From: Caproicibacter sp047777415
GTDB lineage: Bacteria > Bacillota > Clostridia > Oscillospirales > Acutalibacteraceae
Assembly: GCA_047777415.1 (NCBI GenBank)
Contig: JBKEEO010000002.1
Location: forward strand, 248,001 to 312,000
Length of the DNA: 64,000 nt
Direction of reading: 5' to 3'
The notes under the pieces are model-generated. The model was not told the DNA's origin. It worked only from the letters and a program-made list of their open reading frames with translations, and searched no databases. The position numbers and the translations under genes are program-made. Positions within the stretch are counted from its first letter, which is position 1. Every line of letters begins with the position of its first letter. Positions 46,225-54,777 of the stretch are shown one piece after another.

Positions 46225-47287
46225 TGTAGGACTACAATACATATTGGACAGTTGAGAAAAAATAAAATACAGAAATGGACACATCGGTTACAATAAAGCT
46301 ACCCAAACCAAATCATACCGAGAGGAAGTGTCCATTCCTGCATGAATAGTGTAACACAAGATATGAAGTTTAGGCAATCCATAATGATCTACGCTCAAAA
46401 GTACGGTGTCAGTCGTGCAAGCAGAAAGTACAACAAAAGCCGTTCCTTTATTTACTTTTGGATGGCCCGGTATGACGGTACATTAGAATCGTTGGCTTGC
46501 CGGTCTAGAAGGCCACACAGTCATCCAAACCAACATACACCTGCCGAGTTAAAACTGATTCGCGACATGCGGCGCAGGAACCCAGAACTCGGTATGATTG
46601 AACTATGGTCCCGGTTAAAAAAGCGCGGATACAAGCGATGTCCGGAAAGTCTGTTCCGTGTAATGCGCCGAATGGGGATTTTTCCAGAGGCAAAACCGAA
46701 GAAAAAATATCAGCCAAAGCCATATGAGCAAATGACGCATCCCGGAGAGCGCATTCAAATCGATGTAAAGGTAGTCCCAAAGCGCTGTATTGCCGACCCT
46801 GAGCTTCGGCTTTTTCAGTACACAGCCATCGATGAATTTTCTAGGCTACGTTTTTTGGCAGCATACCCTGAACAGAGTACCTACTCTTCTGCCGACTTTC
46901 TTAAACGAGCTGTCAAATGGTTTGCCCGGCGCGGTGTTCATGTGGAATGCATTCAAACTGACAACGGTTTTGAATTTACCAACCGTTTTTCCCCATCAAA
47001 GAAACATCTGCTGACGCTCTTCGAGGCCACTGCCGCTCAACTGCATATCCGGCACAAACTGATTCGGCCTTATACGCTCAGGCACAATGGTAAAGTGGAA
47101 CGCAGCCATCGCGAAGACCAAAAGCGCTTTTACAACAAACACCATTTTTATTCCTTAGCGGACTTTGAAAACCAACTTTCCATCTACTTACGACGCTCTA
47201 ACAATATGCCGATGCGTCCTCTTCACTGGTTATCTCCTTCTGAATTTTTACAATCCCATACTGTCCAATATGTTTGACAAACCTACA
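46225..47287 (+). mobile_element. IS481-like insertion sequence inside IS200 tnpA
   Basis: A 1,063-bp complete element, the same length as the copy at 36669. Termini are TGTAGG...CCTACA, and the inverted repeats share ACATATTGGACAGT. It is flanked by an exact 26-bp direct repeat of tnpA sequence. Confidence 0.95.
46342..47277 (+). CDS. IS481-like transposase (rve/DDE type)
   Basis: 311 aa and intact. HTH at AQKYGVSRASRKYNKSRSFI, integrase core with GERIQIDVKVVP, CIQTDNGFEF and RHNGKVERSHREDQ. It differs from the copy at 36679 by about two residues (Glu for Asp near 91, Leu for Pro near 251). The stop codon lies ten bases before the element end, within the right inverted repeat. Confidence 0.93.
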   Translation: MNSVTQDMKFRQSIMIYAQKYGVSRASRKYNKSRSFIYFWMARYDGTLESLACRSRRPHSHPNQHTPAELKLIRDMRRRNPELGMIELWSRLKKRGYKRCPESLFRVMRRMGIFPEAKPKKKYQPKPYEQMTHPGERIQIDVKVVPKRCIADPELRLFQYTAIDEFSRLRFLAAYPEQSTYSSADFLKRAVKWFARRGVHVECIQTDNGFEFTNRFSPSKKHLLTLFEATAAQLHIRHKLIRPYTLRHNGKVERSHREDQKRFYNKHHFYSLADFENQLSIYLRRSNNMPMRPLHWLSPSEFLQSHTVQYV

Positions 47288-47313
47288 ATGTAGTGTTTGC
47301 ACCAAAATATCGT
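47288..47313. repeat. 26-bp target duplication, right copy (IS481-like copy at 46225)
   Basis: Exact repeat of 46199-46224. Confidence 0.93.
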
Positions 47314-47832
47314 AGGCAAGTAATATATAGAGAAATAAAGGCAGATATAGGAATCATACTAAGAAGATTATGTGAGCAAAAAGGAGTGGAAATAATCGAG
47401 GCAAATGCATGCCCTGACCATATTCACATGTTGATAAGTATACCACCTAAATATAGTGTATCACAAATTATGGGTTATTTAAAAGGGAAAAGTAGCCTTA
47501 TGATTTTCGATAGGCATGCAAATTTAAAATATAAATATGGGAATAGGCATTTCTGGGCAAAGGGATATTATGTGGATACAGTAGGCCGTAATAAGAAGCA
47601 GATACAGGAATACATTAAGAAGCAATTAGAGGAAGATCAAATTGCGGATCAAATGAGCCTTAAAGAGTACATTGACCCGTTTACGGGTAGCAAGAAAACT
47701 AAGGCATAAATAAAATACCCCTTTAGGGGTATTGCTTGTAAAATGCCCTTATAGGGCTTAATCAAGCCTCCGGCTTAGCCGGAGGTCTTGACTTATAAAC
47801 TGCTATGGTTGCCGAGGGAGGGAAGATCGGTT

Positions 47833-48834
47833 TTGCAGAACAGTCCAGCGGGGCGAATTCGAATTTTGGCGTTGCTTGAGCTGCTGCAGGAGCGCTCCGA
47901 TGAAGAACACCCGCTTTCTGCGCAGGAACTGATGGATTTGCTTCACACGCAGGGGATTATCGCCGCACGAAAGACGATTTACAGGGATATTTCTGCACTG
48001 CGCTGCCACGGAGCGGATATTTTGTTCACAAGACAGCCCAAGGCAGGTTTTTTTCTTGCGTCACGCCGTTTTGAACCGCCGGAAGTCAGGCTTTTAATGG
48101 ATGCTGTGCAGGCCGCTCCGTTTCTTACGAAAAAAAAGACCGCGGAATTGATACGGAAACTGGGCGGGTTGATGAGCAGTGCGCAGGCAGAAGAAACGGT
48201 TGGGAAAGTCCATATGAATCTGCGGCCGAAATATGAGAATGAGGAAATTTATTATACCATTGACGCAATCCACCGCGCTATTTTAAAAGAGAAAAAAATC
48301 TCCTTTCTGTATCGCCATTACGTCATCCGCGGCAGGCGGATTGTGCAAGACGAAGGAAGAAGATTTTTGATTAGTCCATATGCGCTGATTTGGAACAGTG
48401 ATAAGTATTATCTGGCGGGAAATTATGAAAAATATAATGATGTCAGCGTTTATCGACTTGACCGAATGAAACATGTTGAGATTTTATCAAAGCCTGCCCG
48501 TCCCTTTAGCGAAGTGAGCGAGTATCGTGATTTTTTCGATGCCGAAGATTACGCTGCGAAAACCTTTCATATGTATCATGGTGACCTAAAAACGGTTGTC
48601 CTTCGCTGTGCCGATGAGGCATTGGAACTTTTACTGGACAAGTTCGGCGGAGAACTGAGTATTTCCGGGAGAGAAGAAGGTTTTTTTACCGTGTGCGTTC
48701 AAGTGTTTGCAGGAGAGGGACTTGTTGAATGGTTACTGCAATACGGCGACAGAATAACAGTGATTTCACCACAAGAGCTGCGCAATCAAGTGACGGAACG
48801 GATTCGGCAAATTGGTCAACAGTACGGGCTTTAA
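47833..48834 (+). CDS. WYL-domain transcriptional regulator
   Basis: 333 aa. An N-terminal winged helix (GRIRILALLELLQERSDEEH, then LSAQELMDLLHTQGI and ARKTIYRDISALRCHGADI) is followed by a WYL domain (about residues 150-240) with ISFLYRHYVIRGRR and LISPYALIWNSDKYYLAGNY, and a C-terminal extension. WYL domains sense nucleic-acid or nucleotide ligands in some members; the ligand here is unknown. The TTG start at 47833 is chosen because GGGAGGG lies before it; a longer frame from 47788 would run into the IS200 right end. It overlaps the convergent mntP gene by 4 bp. Confidence 0.88.
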   Translation: MQNSPAGRIRILALLELLQERSDEEHPLSAQELMDLLHTQGIIAARKTIYRDISALRCHGADILFTRQPKAGFFLASRRFEPPEVRLLMDAVQAAPFLTKKKTAELIRKLGGLMSSAQAEETVGKVHMNLRPKYENEEIYYTIDAIHRAILKEKKISFLYRHYVIRGRRIVQDEGRRFLISPYALIWNSDKYYLAGNYEKYNDVSVYRLDRMKHVEILSKPARPFSEVSEYRDFFDAEDYAAKTFHMYHGDLKTVVLRCADEALELLLDKFGGELSISGREEGFFTVCVQVFAGEGLVEWLLQYGDRITVISPQELRNQVTERIRQIGQQYGL

Positions 48835-49415
48835 AGAAACACATGGTCGATAAAGATTTTTACACCGATTCCGATTAACACCAGACCTCCAAAAAACTCC
48901 GCCCTGCAGGAGCAGAAAGCGCCGAATTTTTTGCCGGTAAAAACACCGGCAAGGCAAATGATAAACGTGATGACACCGATAATCAAAACGGATTCGGCCA
49001 TGAGGAATACGGAGGAGGCACCGACGGCCGACGGCAGTATAATTCCGGTAGCAAGCGCGTCAATGCTGGTTGCTATGGCAAGCGTAATCAGTGTTTTGAG
49101 TTTGATATCATCCTGCCTGCGGTCCAGAATTCCACAGTTTTTCTTTTTGTGGGATTCCCAAATCATGCTGATGCCGAGATAGCTGAGAAGAAGCAGCGCG
49201 ACCCAGTGATCCACTGCGCTGATAATGCTTTCACCGGCTTTGCCAATCATCCACCCAAACAGCGGCATGAATGACTGAAAAAGCCCGAAACAAAGTGCGA
49301 GTTTTAAGGCGAACCAGGGTGTTACCTTTTTGGTGATAGCACCGTTTGTGATGCACACGGCGAATGCGTCCATGGCAAGACCTAATCCGATGCCGCACAG
49401 CGAAACATAATCCAT
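48831..49415 (-). CDS. mntP: Manganese efflux pump MntP
   Basis: 194 aa with six membrane segments. The two MntP repeats are visible through their acidic motifs: GLGLAMDAFAVCITNG (residues 10-25) and AIATSIDALATGIILPS (about 113-129). It exports Mn(II). It has its own promoter. No yybP-ykoY manganese riboswitch is seen in the short upstream region. It is convergent with the WYL regulator. Confidence 0.93.
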   Translation of the reverse strand: MDYVSLCGIGLGLAMDAFAVCITNGAITKKVTPWFALKLALCFGLFQSFMPLFGWMIGKAGESIISAVDHWVALLLLSYLGISMIWESHKKKNCGILDRRQDDIKLKTLITLAIATSIDALATGIILPSAVGASSVFLMAESVLIIGVITFIICLAGVFTGKKFGAFCSCRAEFFGGLVLIGIGVKIFIDHVFL

Positions 49416-49447
49416 TGAAATCCTCCGTTAAAAAGACGTTAAAAAGT

Positions 49448-49476
49448 ATGATACATTGATTTTATTCTCCTGTCAA
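49448..49476 (-). promoter_or_regulatory. Promoter of mntP
   Basis: On the minus strand: TTGACA (49471-49476), 17-bp spacer, TATCAT (49448-49453). Confidence 0.7.
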
Positions 49477-49514
49477 TTTATATCCATAAGGTCGGCTTTT
49501 TAGAGCCAAAACAT

Positions 49515-49543
49515 TTGCGTTATATTCACTTTCGTGCTATAAT
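49515..49543 (+). promoter_or_regulatory. Promoter of hisHF
   Basis: TTGCGT (49515-49520), 17-bp spacer, TATAAT (49538-49543). Confidence 0.75.
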
Positions 49544-49563
49544 GAATTACCATATGAAAGCGG

Positions 49564-50193
49564 GTGATGACTATCATTGCAGTGATTGATTACGGAGCCG
49601 GAAACCTGCAGAGCGTTGTCAAGGCGTTTCGGCATGTAGGGTGTGATACAGTCATAACGGCGGATCCGAAACAGCTTGCCGATGCTGATGCAGCGGTTCT
49701 GCCGGGAGTTGGAGCGTTCGGCGACTCGATGAAATGCCTTGAAAATTCGGGAATGGTCGCTCCTACCATGAACTTCATTCGGTCCGGCAAGCCATTCCTC
49801 GGTATTTGCTTAGGCCTTCAGCTTTTGTTTGAAGAAAGCGAAGAATCCCCCGGTGTTCGGGGTCTTGGCGTTTTGCCGGGAAAGATTTATAAAATTCCGG
49901 ATGCTCCGGGCCTGAAAATCCCACACATGGGCTGGAATAGTCTGCATGTAAAAGAAAAAGATGGCCTGTTTTTAGGCATGGAAGAAAATCCATATGTATA
50001 TTTTGTTCATTCCTATTATGCCAAATCCGATGACCGCAGTCTTGTGACTGCAACTGCGAATTATGGGATTGAAATGGATGTTTCCGTGCGAAAAGGCAAT
50101 TTGTTTGCTACGCAGTTTCACCCGGAAAAAAGCGGAGCGGCAGGCCTTCAGATGCTGCGGAATTTTGCGTCACTGTTAAAACCGGAGGGCTGA
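49564..50193 (+). CDS. hisH: Imidazole glycerol phosphate synthase, glutamine amidotransferase subunit
   Basis: 209 aa class I glutaminase that supplies ammonia to HisF in histidine synthesis. It starts with IAVIDYGAGNLQSVVKAF; the nucleophile Cys is in FLGICLGLQLLFEES (about residue 80), and the His-Glu pair is in QFHPEKSG (near 188). GTG 49564 or the adjacent ATG 49567 may be the start. hisF follows two bases after the stop. Confidence 0.96.
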   Translation: MMTIIAVIDYGAGNLQSVVKAFRHVGCDTVITADPKQLADADAAVLPGVGAFGDSMKCLENSGMVAPTMNFIRSGKPFLGICLGLQLLFEESEESPGVRGLGVLPGKIYKIPDAPGLKIPHMGWNSLHVKEKDGLFLGMEENPYVYFVHSYYAKSDDRSLVTATANYGIEMDVSVRKGNLFATQFHPEKSGAAGLQMLRNFASLLKPEG

Positions 50194-50195
50194 CT

Positions 50196-50954
50196 ATGTA
50201 TGCAAAAAGGATTATACCGTGTTTGGATGTCAACAATGGCCGCGTGGTAAAGGGAACCGAATTTGTGAATTTGCGCGACGCGGGAGATCCGGTCCAAGCC
50301 GCCGTGGAATACGACCGACAAAGTGCCGATGAACTGGTCTTTTTGGATATCACCGCGTCGTCAGACCACAGAAATATCATCATAGACCTGGTTGAAAAGG
50401 TGGCAGACAGTATTTTCATTCCGTTTACCGTAGGGGGCGGCATTCGCTCAGTGGAGGATTTTCGTGTTTTGCTCCGTGCAGGGGCGGATAAAGTTTCTGT
50501 AAATTCTGCGGCAATTCTAAATCCCCGGCTGATTTCAGAGGCAGCGGAAAAATTCGGAAGCCAGTGTGTTGTCTGTGCCATTGATGCAAAGCGGTGCGGT
50601 GCTGGACAGTGGACGGTTTATCGCAACGGCGGACGGGTTGACACAGGACTGGACGCTGTGCAGTGGGCGCAGAAAGCAGAACAGCTTGGAGCGGGAGAAA
50701 TTCTGTTGACCAGCATGGATTGTGACGGCGTAAAAAACGGGTACGACTTGGAATTGACCGCCGCGGTTTCCGAAAAGGTGGGAATTCCCGTGATTGCCTC
50801 CGGCGGGGCCGGCAAGTTGGAGCATTTTTATGATGCGTTTACGAAAGGAAAAGCCGATGCTGTGCTGGCTGCGTCCTTATTTCACTTTGGGGAAATCAAG
50901 ATTCCTGAGCTGAAAGAGTATCTTTCAGAGCGGGGAATTACCGTTCGCAAATAA
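50196..50954 (+). CDS. hisF: Imidazole glycerol phosphate synthase, cyclase subunit
   Basis: 252 aa TIM barrel that makes imidazole glycerol phosphate and AICAR. Catalytic Asp residues are in IIPCLDVNNGRVVKG (near 11) and CAIDAKRCG (near 130). Phosphate-binding loops are TVGGGIRS and ASGGAGK. It is coupled to hisH. No other histidine genes are in the window, so the pathway is scattered in this genome. Confidence 0.97.
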   Translation: MYAKRIIPCLDVNNGRVVKGTEFVNLRDAGDPVQAAVEYDRQSADELVFLDITASSDHRNIIIDLVEKVADSIFIPFTVGGGIRSVEDFRVLLRAGADKVSVNSAAILNPRLISEAAEKFGSQCVVCAIDAKRCGAGQWTVYRNGGRVDTGLDAVQWAQKAEQLGAGEILLTSMDCDGVKNGYDLELTAAVSEKVGIPVIASGGAGKLEHFYDAFTKGKADAVLAASLFHFGEIKIPELKEYLSERGITVRK

Positions 50955-50966
50955 ATCAATAACAAA

Positions 50967-51000
50967 AATGAGCGAGAGCCGCAAAGGCTCTCATTTTTTA
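50967..51000 (+). terminator. Terminator after hisF
   Basis: Stem AAAATGAGCGAGAGCC / GGCTCTCATTTT with a GCAAA loop and T run. Confidence 0.9.
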
Positions 51001-51057
51001 TGGATAGAATTTCCTTACCCGGCATAAGAATTTAGTATGAAATTGGAGGTGCTGGAA

Positions 51058-52206
51058 ATGAAGTTGAAAAAAATGTCGGCCTGCCTTCTTGCAGTCTTGG
51101 TTGTACTTTTCAGTCAGCCGTTTGGGGCTTTTGCGTTGTCGGAAGAGGAAGTCAAAGCACCTTCCGCAGTGCTGATGGAGGCGCAGACAGGTAAAATTTT
51201 GTATGAGAAAAACGACCATGAACAGCGTGCATGTGCTTCCATTACCAAAGTGATGACCTTGCTGCTCGTGATGGAGGCACTGGACAGCGGCAAAATCGGT
51301 CTTAACGACATGGTTACAACCAGCGAACATGCGGCTTCCATGGGCGGTTCCGACATTTGGCTTGAGCCGGGAGAAACTATGTCAGTGGATGATATGCTCA
51401 AGGCGACGGTAATCGCCAGCGCCAATGATGCGGCAGTTGCTTTGGCGGAATACGTAGCAGGCAGTGAGGATGAATTTGTTGCACAGATGAATCAAAGGGC
51501 CAAGGAATTGGGAATGAATGACACGGTATTTAAAAACGTTAACGGCTTAGACGAAGACGGGCACGTTACGTCCGCCTATGATATTGCGCTGATGTCACGG
51601 GAACTGATTAAACATCAAAAAATCTTCGATTACACAAAAACGTGGATAGACAACGTGCGGGATGGAAAAACGCAGTTGGTGAATACTAATAAACTTTTAA
51701 AGAGTTATCAAGGTATCACCGGTCTAAAAACAGGAACGACAGGAAAAGCGGGCAGCTGCATTTCGGCAACCGCAGAGCGCAACGGTGTCAGTCTGATTGC
51801 GGTTGTGCTGGGCAGTTCCTCAACATCGGATCGTTTTAATGCCGCAGCTACTCTGCTAGATTACGGTTTTGCAAATTGGTCGGTTACCAACCCAGAAATT
51901 CCTCCGGAAGCTAATGCGCCGATTGCTGTTGCAAACGGGATGGAAGCGACAGTTGAACCAAGCGTCAATACAGAAGAAAGCATTTTAGTTCCAAAAGGCA
52001 AAGCTGGAGAAATCACATCCAAAGTTTCAATCAACAGTGATATTCGCGCACCGATAGAAGAAGGCCAAACACTGGGAAAAATTACGTATCTGCTGGGAGA
52101 CGAGGTATTGAAAGAATTGGAAATTCGCGCAAAGAAAGCGGTGGAACCGATTACGTTTGAGTCCGTATTTTCACTTCTACTCCGGCTGGTGCTGATGGAT
52201 CCGTAA
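51058..52206 (+). CDS. Serine-type D-Ala-D-Ala carboxypeptidase (DacF type)
   Basis: 382 aa. The signal peptide ends near GAFA (residue 23). The penicillin-binding active site has SITK (Ser near 60), SAN (near 118) and KTG (near 223). After the catalytic domain come a PBP5_C-type beta domain (about 270-360) and a short C-terminal amphipathic or membrane helix (FSLLLRLVLM). It trims the terminal D-Ala of peptidoglycan stem peptides outside the membrane. ATG 51058 follows GGAGGTG; an upstream in-frame ATG (51037) is less likely. The paralogue is at 61813. Confidence 0.94.
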   Translation: MKLKKMSACLLAVLVVLFSQPFGAFALSEEEVKAPSAVLMEAQTGKILYEKNDHEQRACASITKVMTLLLVMEALDSGKIGLNDMVTTSEHAASMGGSDIWLEPGETMSVDDMLKATVIASANDAAVALAEYVAGSEDEFVAQMNQRAKELGMNDTVFKNVNGLDEDGHVTSAYDIALMSRELIKHQKIFDYTKTWIDNVRDGKTQLVNTNKLLKSYQGITGLKTGTTGKAGSCISATAERNGVSLIAVVLGSSSTSDRFNAAATLLDYGFANWSVTNPEIPPEANAPIAVANGMEATVEPSVNTEESILVPKGKAGEITSKVSINSDIRAPIEEGQTLGKITYLLGDEVLKELEIRAKKAVEPITFESVFSLLLRLVLMDP

Positions 52207-52239
52207 ATATTAATTTTTCTTGAATCCGCTCAATCTGCC

Positions 52240-52268
52240 TTGAAAACGGAGCCCGCCTATTGTAAAAT
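52240..52268 (+). promoter_or_regulatory. Promoter of pgi
   Basis: TTGAAA (52240-52245), 17-bp spacer, TAAAAT (52263-52268). Confidence 0.65.
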
Positions 52269-52313
52269 AGAATTGCAAGAGGTTGCAAGAATTGCAATAG
52301 GTAGGTGGAAAAA

Positions 52314-53648
52314 ATGTCTGTTCAAATTGATTTGCACCACTTGAAAGATTTTATTGATGATAGCGAATTTTCAGCAATTGCTCCTCAGGTGCGTTTGGCA
52401 AATGAAACACTTCTAAACGGTACCGGTGCTGGCAGCGATTTTCGTGGATGGCTGGATCTTCCGGAGAATTATGATAAGGAAGAGTTTGCACGTATTCAAG
52501 CAGCAGCGGAAAAAATTCGTTCCGATTCCGAAATTTTTATTGTCATTGGTATTGGTGGTTCCTATTTGGGAGCACGTGCTGCAATTGAGTATTTGCAGTC
52601 ACAGCATTATAATAGCCTCAAAAAAGCCGGCCCGCAGATCTATTTTGCCGGCAACAGTCTGAGTCCTTCCGCCCTTTCTGAAATTATGCAGCTTTGTGGG
52701 GAGAAGGACTTTTCTGTTAATGTTATTTCAAAATCCGGAACCACAACTGAGCCAGCAATTGCTTTCCGTATATTCCGTGGACTTTTGGAAAAGAAATACG
52801 GGAAAAAAGGTGCAGCTTCCCGCATTTATTGCACAACGGATCGTGCACGCGGAACTTTGAAACAACTTGCGGACAAAGAAGGCTATGAAACTTTTGTTGT
52901 GCCGGATGACGTAGGCGGCAGATATTCTGTTTTAACCGCCGTGGGTCTTTTGCCGATTGCAGTGGCAGGGGCGGATATCAGTGCACTGATGGCAGGTGCT
53001 GCACAGGAGCGCGCTCAGCTCACCGGTGATACTTCAACCGATCCAACTTGTCTATACGCTGCAGCGCGGAATATCCTGTACCGCAAAGGAAAAGAAACCG
53101 AAATCCTTGTCAGCTATGAGCCGCGGTTCCAGATGATGTGCGAATGGTGGAAGCAGCTTTGCGGCGAAAGTGAAGGGAAAAACGGAAAAGGTCTTTTCCC
53201 GGCATCGGTAGTCTTTTCTACCGATTTGCATTCCATGGGTCAGTATATCCAGCAGGGCAGACGGAACTTGTTTGAAACCGTCGTTCTGATTGATAAACCG
53301 GCGGCAGATTTGACCATCGAGGAAGATTCAGAAAACGCGGATGGCTTGAATTTCCTTGCCGGAAAAAATCTGTCCTATGTAAATCAGAAGGCTTTTGAAG
53401 GCACTGTGTTAGCCCATACGGACGGCGGTGTTCCAAACATCGTGCTCCATGTGCCGGATTTTTCGGAACAATCCCTTGGTAGTCTCATTTATTTCTTTGA
53501 GCGTTCCGTGGCAATTTCAGGATATCTACTCGGAATTAATCCGTTTGACCAGCCCGGTGTGGAAAGTTATAAAAAGAATATGTTTGCTCTTTTGGGCAAA
53601 CCAGGCTATGAAAGCGAAAAAGCCGCGCTCGAAGCCCGGCTGAAATAA
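52314..53648 (+). CDS. pgi: Glucose-6-phosphate isomerase
   Basis: 444 aa, the short Gram-positive form. It interconverts glucose-6-phosphate and fructose-6-phosphate. Sugar-isomerase blocks are FIVIGIGGSYLGARAAIEYL (about residues 77-96), VISKSGTTTEPAIAFR, GGRYSVLTAVGLLPIAV, STDLHSMGQYIQQG and NPFDQPGVESYKKNMF, which include the catalytic Glu, His and Lys regions. ATG 52314 is preferred over the in-frame GTG at 52305 because AGGTGG lies directly before it. Confidence 0.96.
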   Translation: MSVQIDLHHLKDFIDDSEFSAIAPQVRLANETLLNGTGAGSDFRGWLDLPENYDKEEFARIQAAAEKIRSDSEIFIVIGIGGSYLGARAAIEYLQSQHYNSLKKAGPQIYFAGNSLSPSALSEIMQLCGEKDFSVNVISKSGTTTEPAIAFRIFRGLLEKKYGKKGAASRIYCTTDRARGTLKQLADKEGYETFVVPDDVGGRYSVLTAVGLLPIAVAGADISALMAGAAQERAQLTGDTSTDPTCLYAAARNILYRKGKETEILVSYEPRFQMMCEWWKQLCGESEGKNGKGLFPASVVFSTDLHSMGQYIQQGRRNLFETVVLIDKPAADLTIEEDSENADGLNFLAGKNLSYVNQKAFEGTVLAHTDGGVPNIVLHVPDFSEQSLGSLIYFFERSVAISGYLLGINPFDQPGVESYKKNMFALLGKPGYESEKAALEARLK

Positions 53649-53699
53649 CCTCGGTGAAGTTTCACCGGTAAAGGTAAAATAATTTAGGAGGAGCAGCAT

Positions 53700-54116
53700 A
53701 TGATTAACGTAATTGTAGGCAAGAAAGGTTCGGGTAAAACTAAGAAGTTGATTGAACGCGCGAACGAAGCTGTTTCGAAGTCAAGCGGCAATGTTGTTGT
53801 TATTGAAAAGGGCAATAGACTCACTTATGATATTTCCCACGACGCCCGTCTCATCGATATTGATGAATATGGGATTCAGGGAGCGGATGCACTCGGCGGA
53901 TTTATCTGCGGCATCTGTGCCGGCAACTATGATGTAACGGATATCTATGTGGACTCCACTTTGAAAATTATTGGTCAGGATATGGGAAGCTTAACTTCTT
54001 TTGCAGAAAAAATGGAAGCGCTTTCTTCTCTTTCCAATATTAAAATCACATTGCTGATTTCCGCGGATGAGAATTTATTGCCGCCGGAAATTAAAGCGGT
54101 TTCTGCGGTCGTTTGA
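53700..54116 (+). CDS. Small P-loop protein of unknown function
   Basis: 138 aa. A Walker A motif GKKGSGKTKKL lies at residues 8-18 and a possible Walker B/strand at TDIYVDST (about 81-88). The size suggests a minimal ATP- or GTP-binding fold. No family name is recognised with confidence and no function is offered. It lies 51 bp after pgi with an AGGAGG site and is closed by its own terminator. Confidence 0.8.
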   Translation: MINVIVGKKGSGKTKKLIERANEAVSKSSGNVVVIEKGNRLTYDISHDARLIDIDEYGIQGADALGGFICGICAGNYDVTDIYVDSTLKIIGQDMGSLTSFAEKMEALSSLSNIKITLLISADENLLPPEIKAVSAVV

Positions 54117-54136
54117 ACGTCTTTTGACGAAAATGG

Positions 54137-54168
54137 TGCCGGAGCCCACACTCCGGCATATTTTTTTG
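54137..54168 (+). terminator. Terminator after the P-loop gene
   Basis: Stem TGCCGGAG / CTCCGGCA with a CCCACA loop and T run. Confidence 0.88.
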
Positions 54169-54194
54169 AAAATTCCCGAACATGTAAATTTTTA

Positions 54195-54223
54195 TTGACA
54201 AAAAGGGGAAAAATCTCTATAAT
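54195..54223 (+). promoter_or_regulatory. Promoter of yceD-rpmF
   Basis: TTGACA (54195-54200), 17-bp spacer, TATAAT (54218-54223). Confidence 0.85.
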
Positions 54224-54249
54224 AAAGAAACGTAGCGCCGAGGTGGAGT

Positions 54250-54747
54250 ATGCTGCTTAATTTAAAAAAAATATTTTCTCAGGAAAGCGAAAGCTGCTCA
54301 TTCGATTATAGCATGGACCTGTCGTCTACCGAATTAAACGGAACATTTCCGTTTGTTTCTCCGGTGACGGTGAAAGGTACCGTTGAAAGCCGCGACGGTT
54401 CCGCAAGACTGAAAGCAAATGTTTCGTTTGACTTTTCAATTCCATGCGACCGATGTGCGGAACGGATCGACAGGCACTATGATTATACCTTTTCCCATAT
54501 TCTTGTGCGTTCTGTTGAAAACAGCAAGGATAAAGATCGATTTATTGAGATTCCGGATGAAAAACTGGATCTGGACAAATTGATGAGGGAAGATATTTTG
54601 CTGGAGCTTCCAAGTAAGTTTTTGTGCAGGGAAGATTGTAAAGGTATCTGTCCAACCTGCGGGAAAAACTTGAATGAAGGGCCTTGTGGCTGTAAAAAAC
54701 ATACCACAGATCCTCGTTTGGAAGTGCTGGAGAAACTGATTCATTAA
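54250..54747 (+). CDS. yceD: YceD/DUF177-family protein
   Basis: 165 aa. The DUF177 family almost always precedes rpmF, as here, and is linked to 23S rRNA accumulation in E. coli and plants. The first Cys pair is in PCDRCAERID and a second cluster in CREDCKGICPTCGKNLNEGP (about residues 125-144), probably metal-binding. The ATG follows GGTGG. Confidence 0.92.
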   Translation: MLLNLKKIFSQESESCSFDYSMDLSSTELNGTFPFVSPVTVKGTVESRDGSARLKANVSFDFSIPCDRCAERIDRHYDYTFSHILVRSVENSKDKDRFIEIPDEKLDLDKLMREDILLELPSKFLCREDCKGICPTCGKNLNEGPCGCKKHTTDPRLEVLEKLIH

Positions 54748-54777
54748 ATGTAAAAGTTCTGTAAGGAGGTGCTGAGA

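Larger units (their letters stand above)
46150..47709 (+). pseudogene. tnpA: IS200-type transposase tnpA, split by an IS481-like insertion
   Basis: Codons 1-25 lie at 46150-46224 (start MKDINSLEHTKWRCQYHVVF) and the rest at 47314-47709. Joined, they give 156 aa, the usual size of a Y1 HUH transposase. The HUH motif is CPDHIHMLI and the catalytic Tyr is in KGYYVDTVG. The inserted 1,063 bp plus 26-bp duplication is a multiple of three (1,089 bp), but it contains its own stop codons, so the gene is broken. Precise loss of the inner IS and one duplication would restore it. Confidence 0.9.
46027..47800 (+). mobile_element. IS200/IS605-type element, interrupted
   Basis: The left part has the hairpin CCACCAGC-TTT-GCTGGTGG (46035-46053) and the right part has AAGCCTCCGGCTTAGCCGGAGGTCTT (47764-47789), the subterminal hairpins expected of single-strand-transposing elements. 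Between them lies only a tnpA gene; no tnpB is present. Removing the inner IS481-like element and one 26-bp duplication leaves roughly 0.7 kb, the normal IS200 size. Outer boundaries are approximate because these elements have no inverted repeats or target duplications. Confidence 0.8.

Noticed and set aside
46027..47800. A TnpB or guide RNA in the IS200-type element
   Set aside because: No tnpB-like frame exists; the space is filled by tnpA and the nested IS.
49416..49560. Manganese riboswitch upstream of mntP
   Set aside because: Only about 30 bp separate the promoter from the gene, too little for a yybP-ykoY element.
49564..50954. hisH/hisF as surface-sugar amidation genes
   Set aside because: Both carry all catalytic residues of true histidine-pathway enzymes and no sugar-synthesis genes are adjacent.
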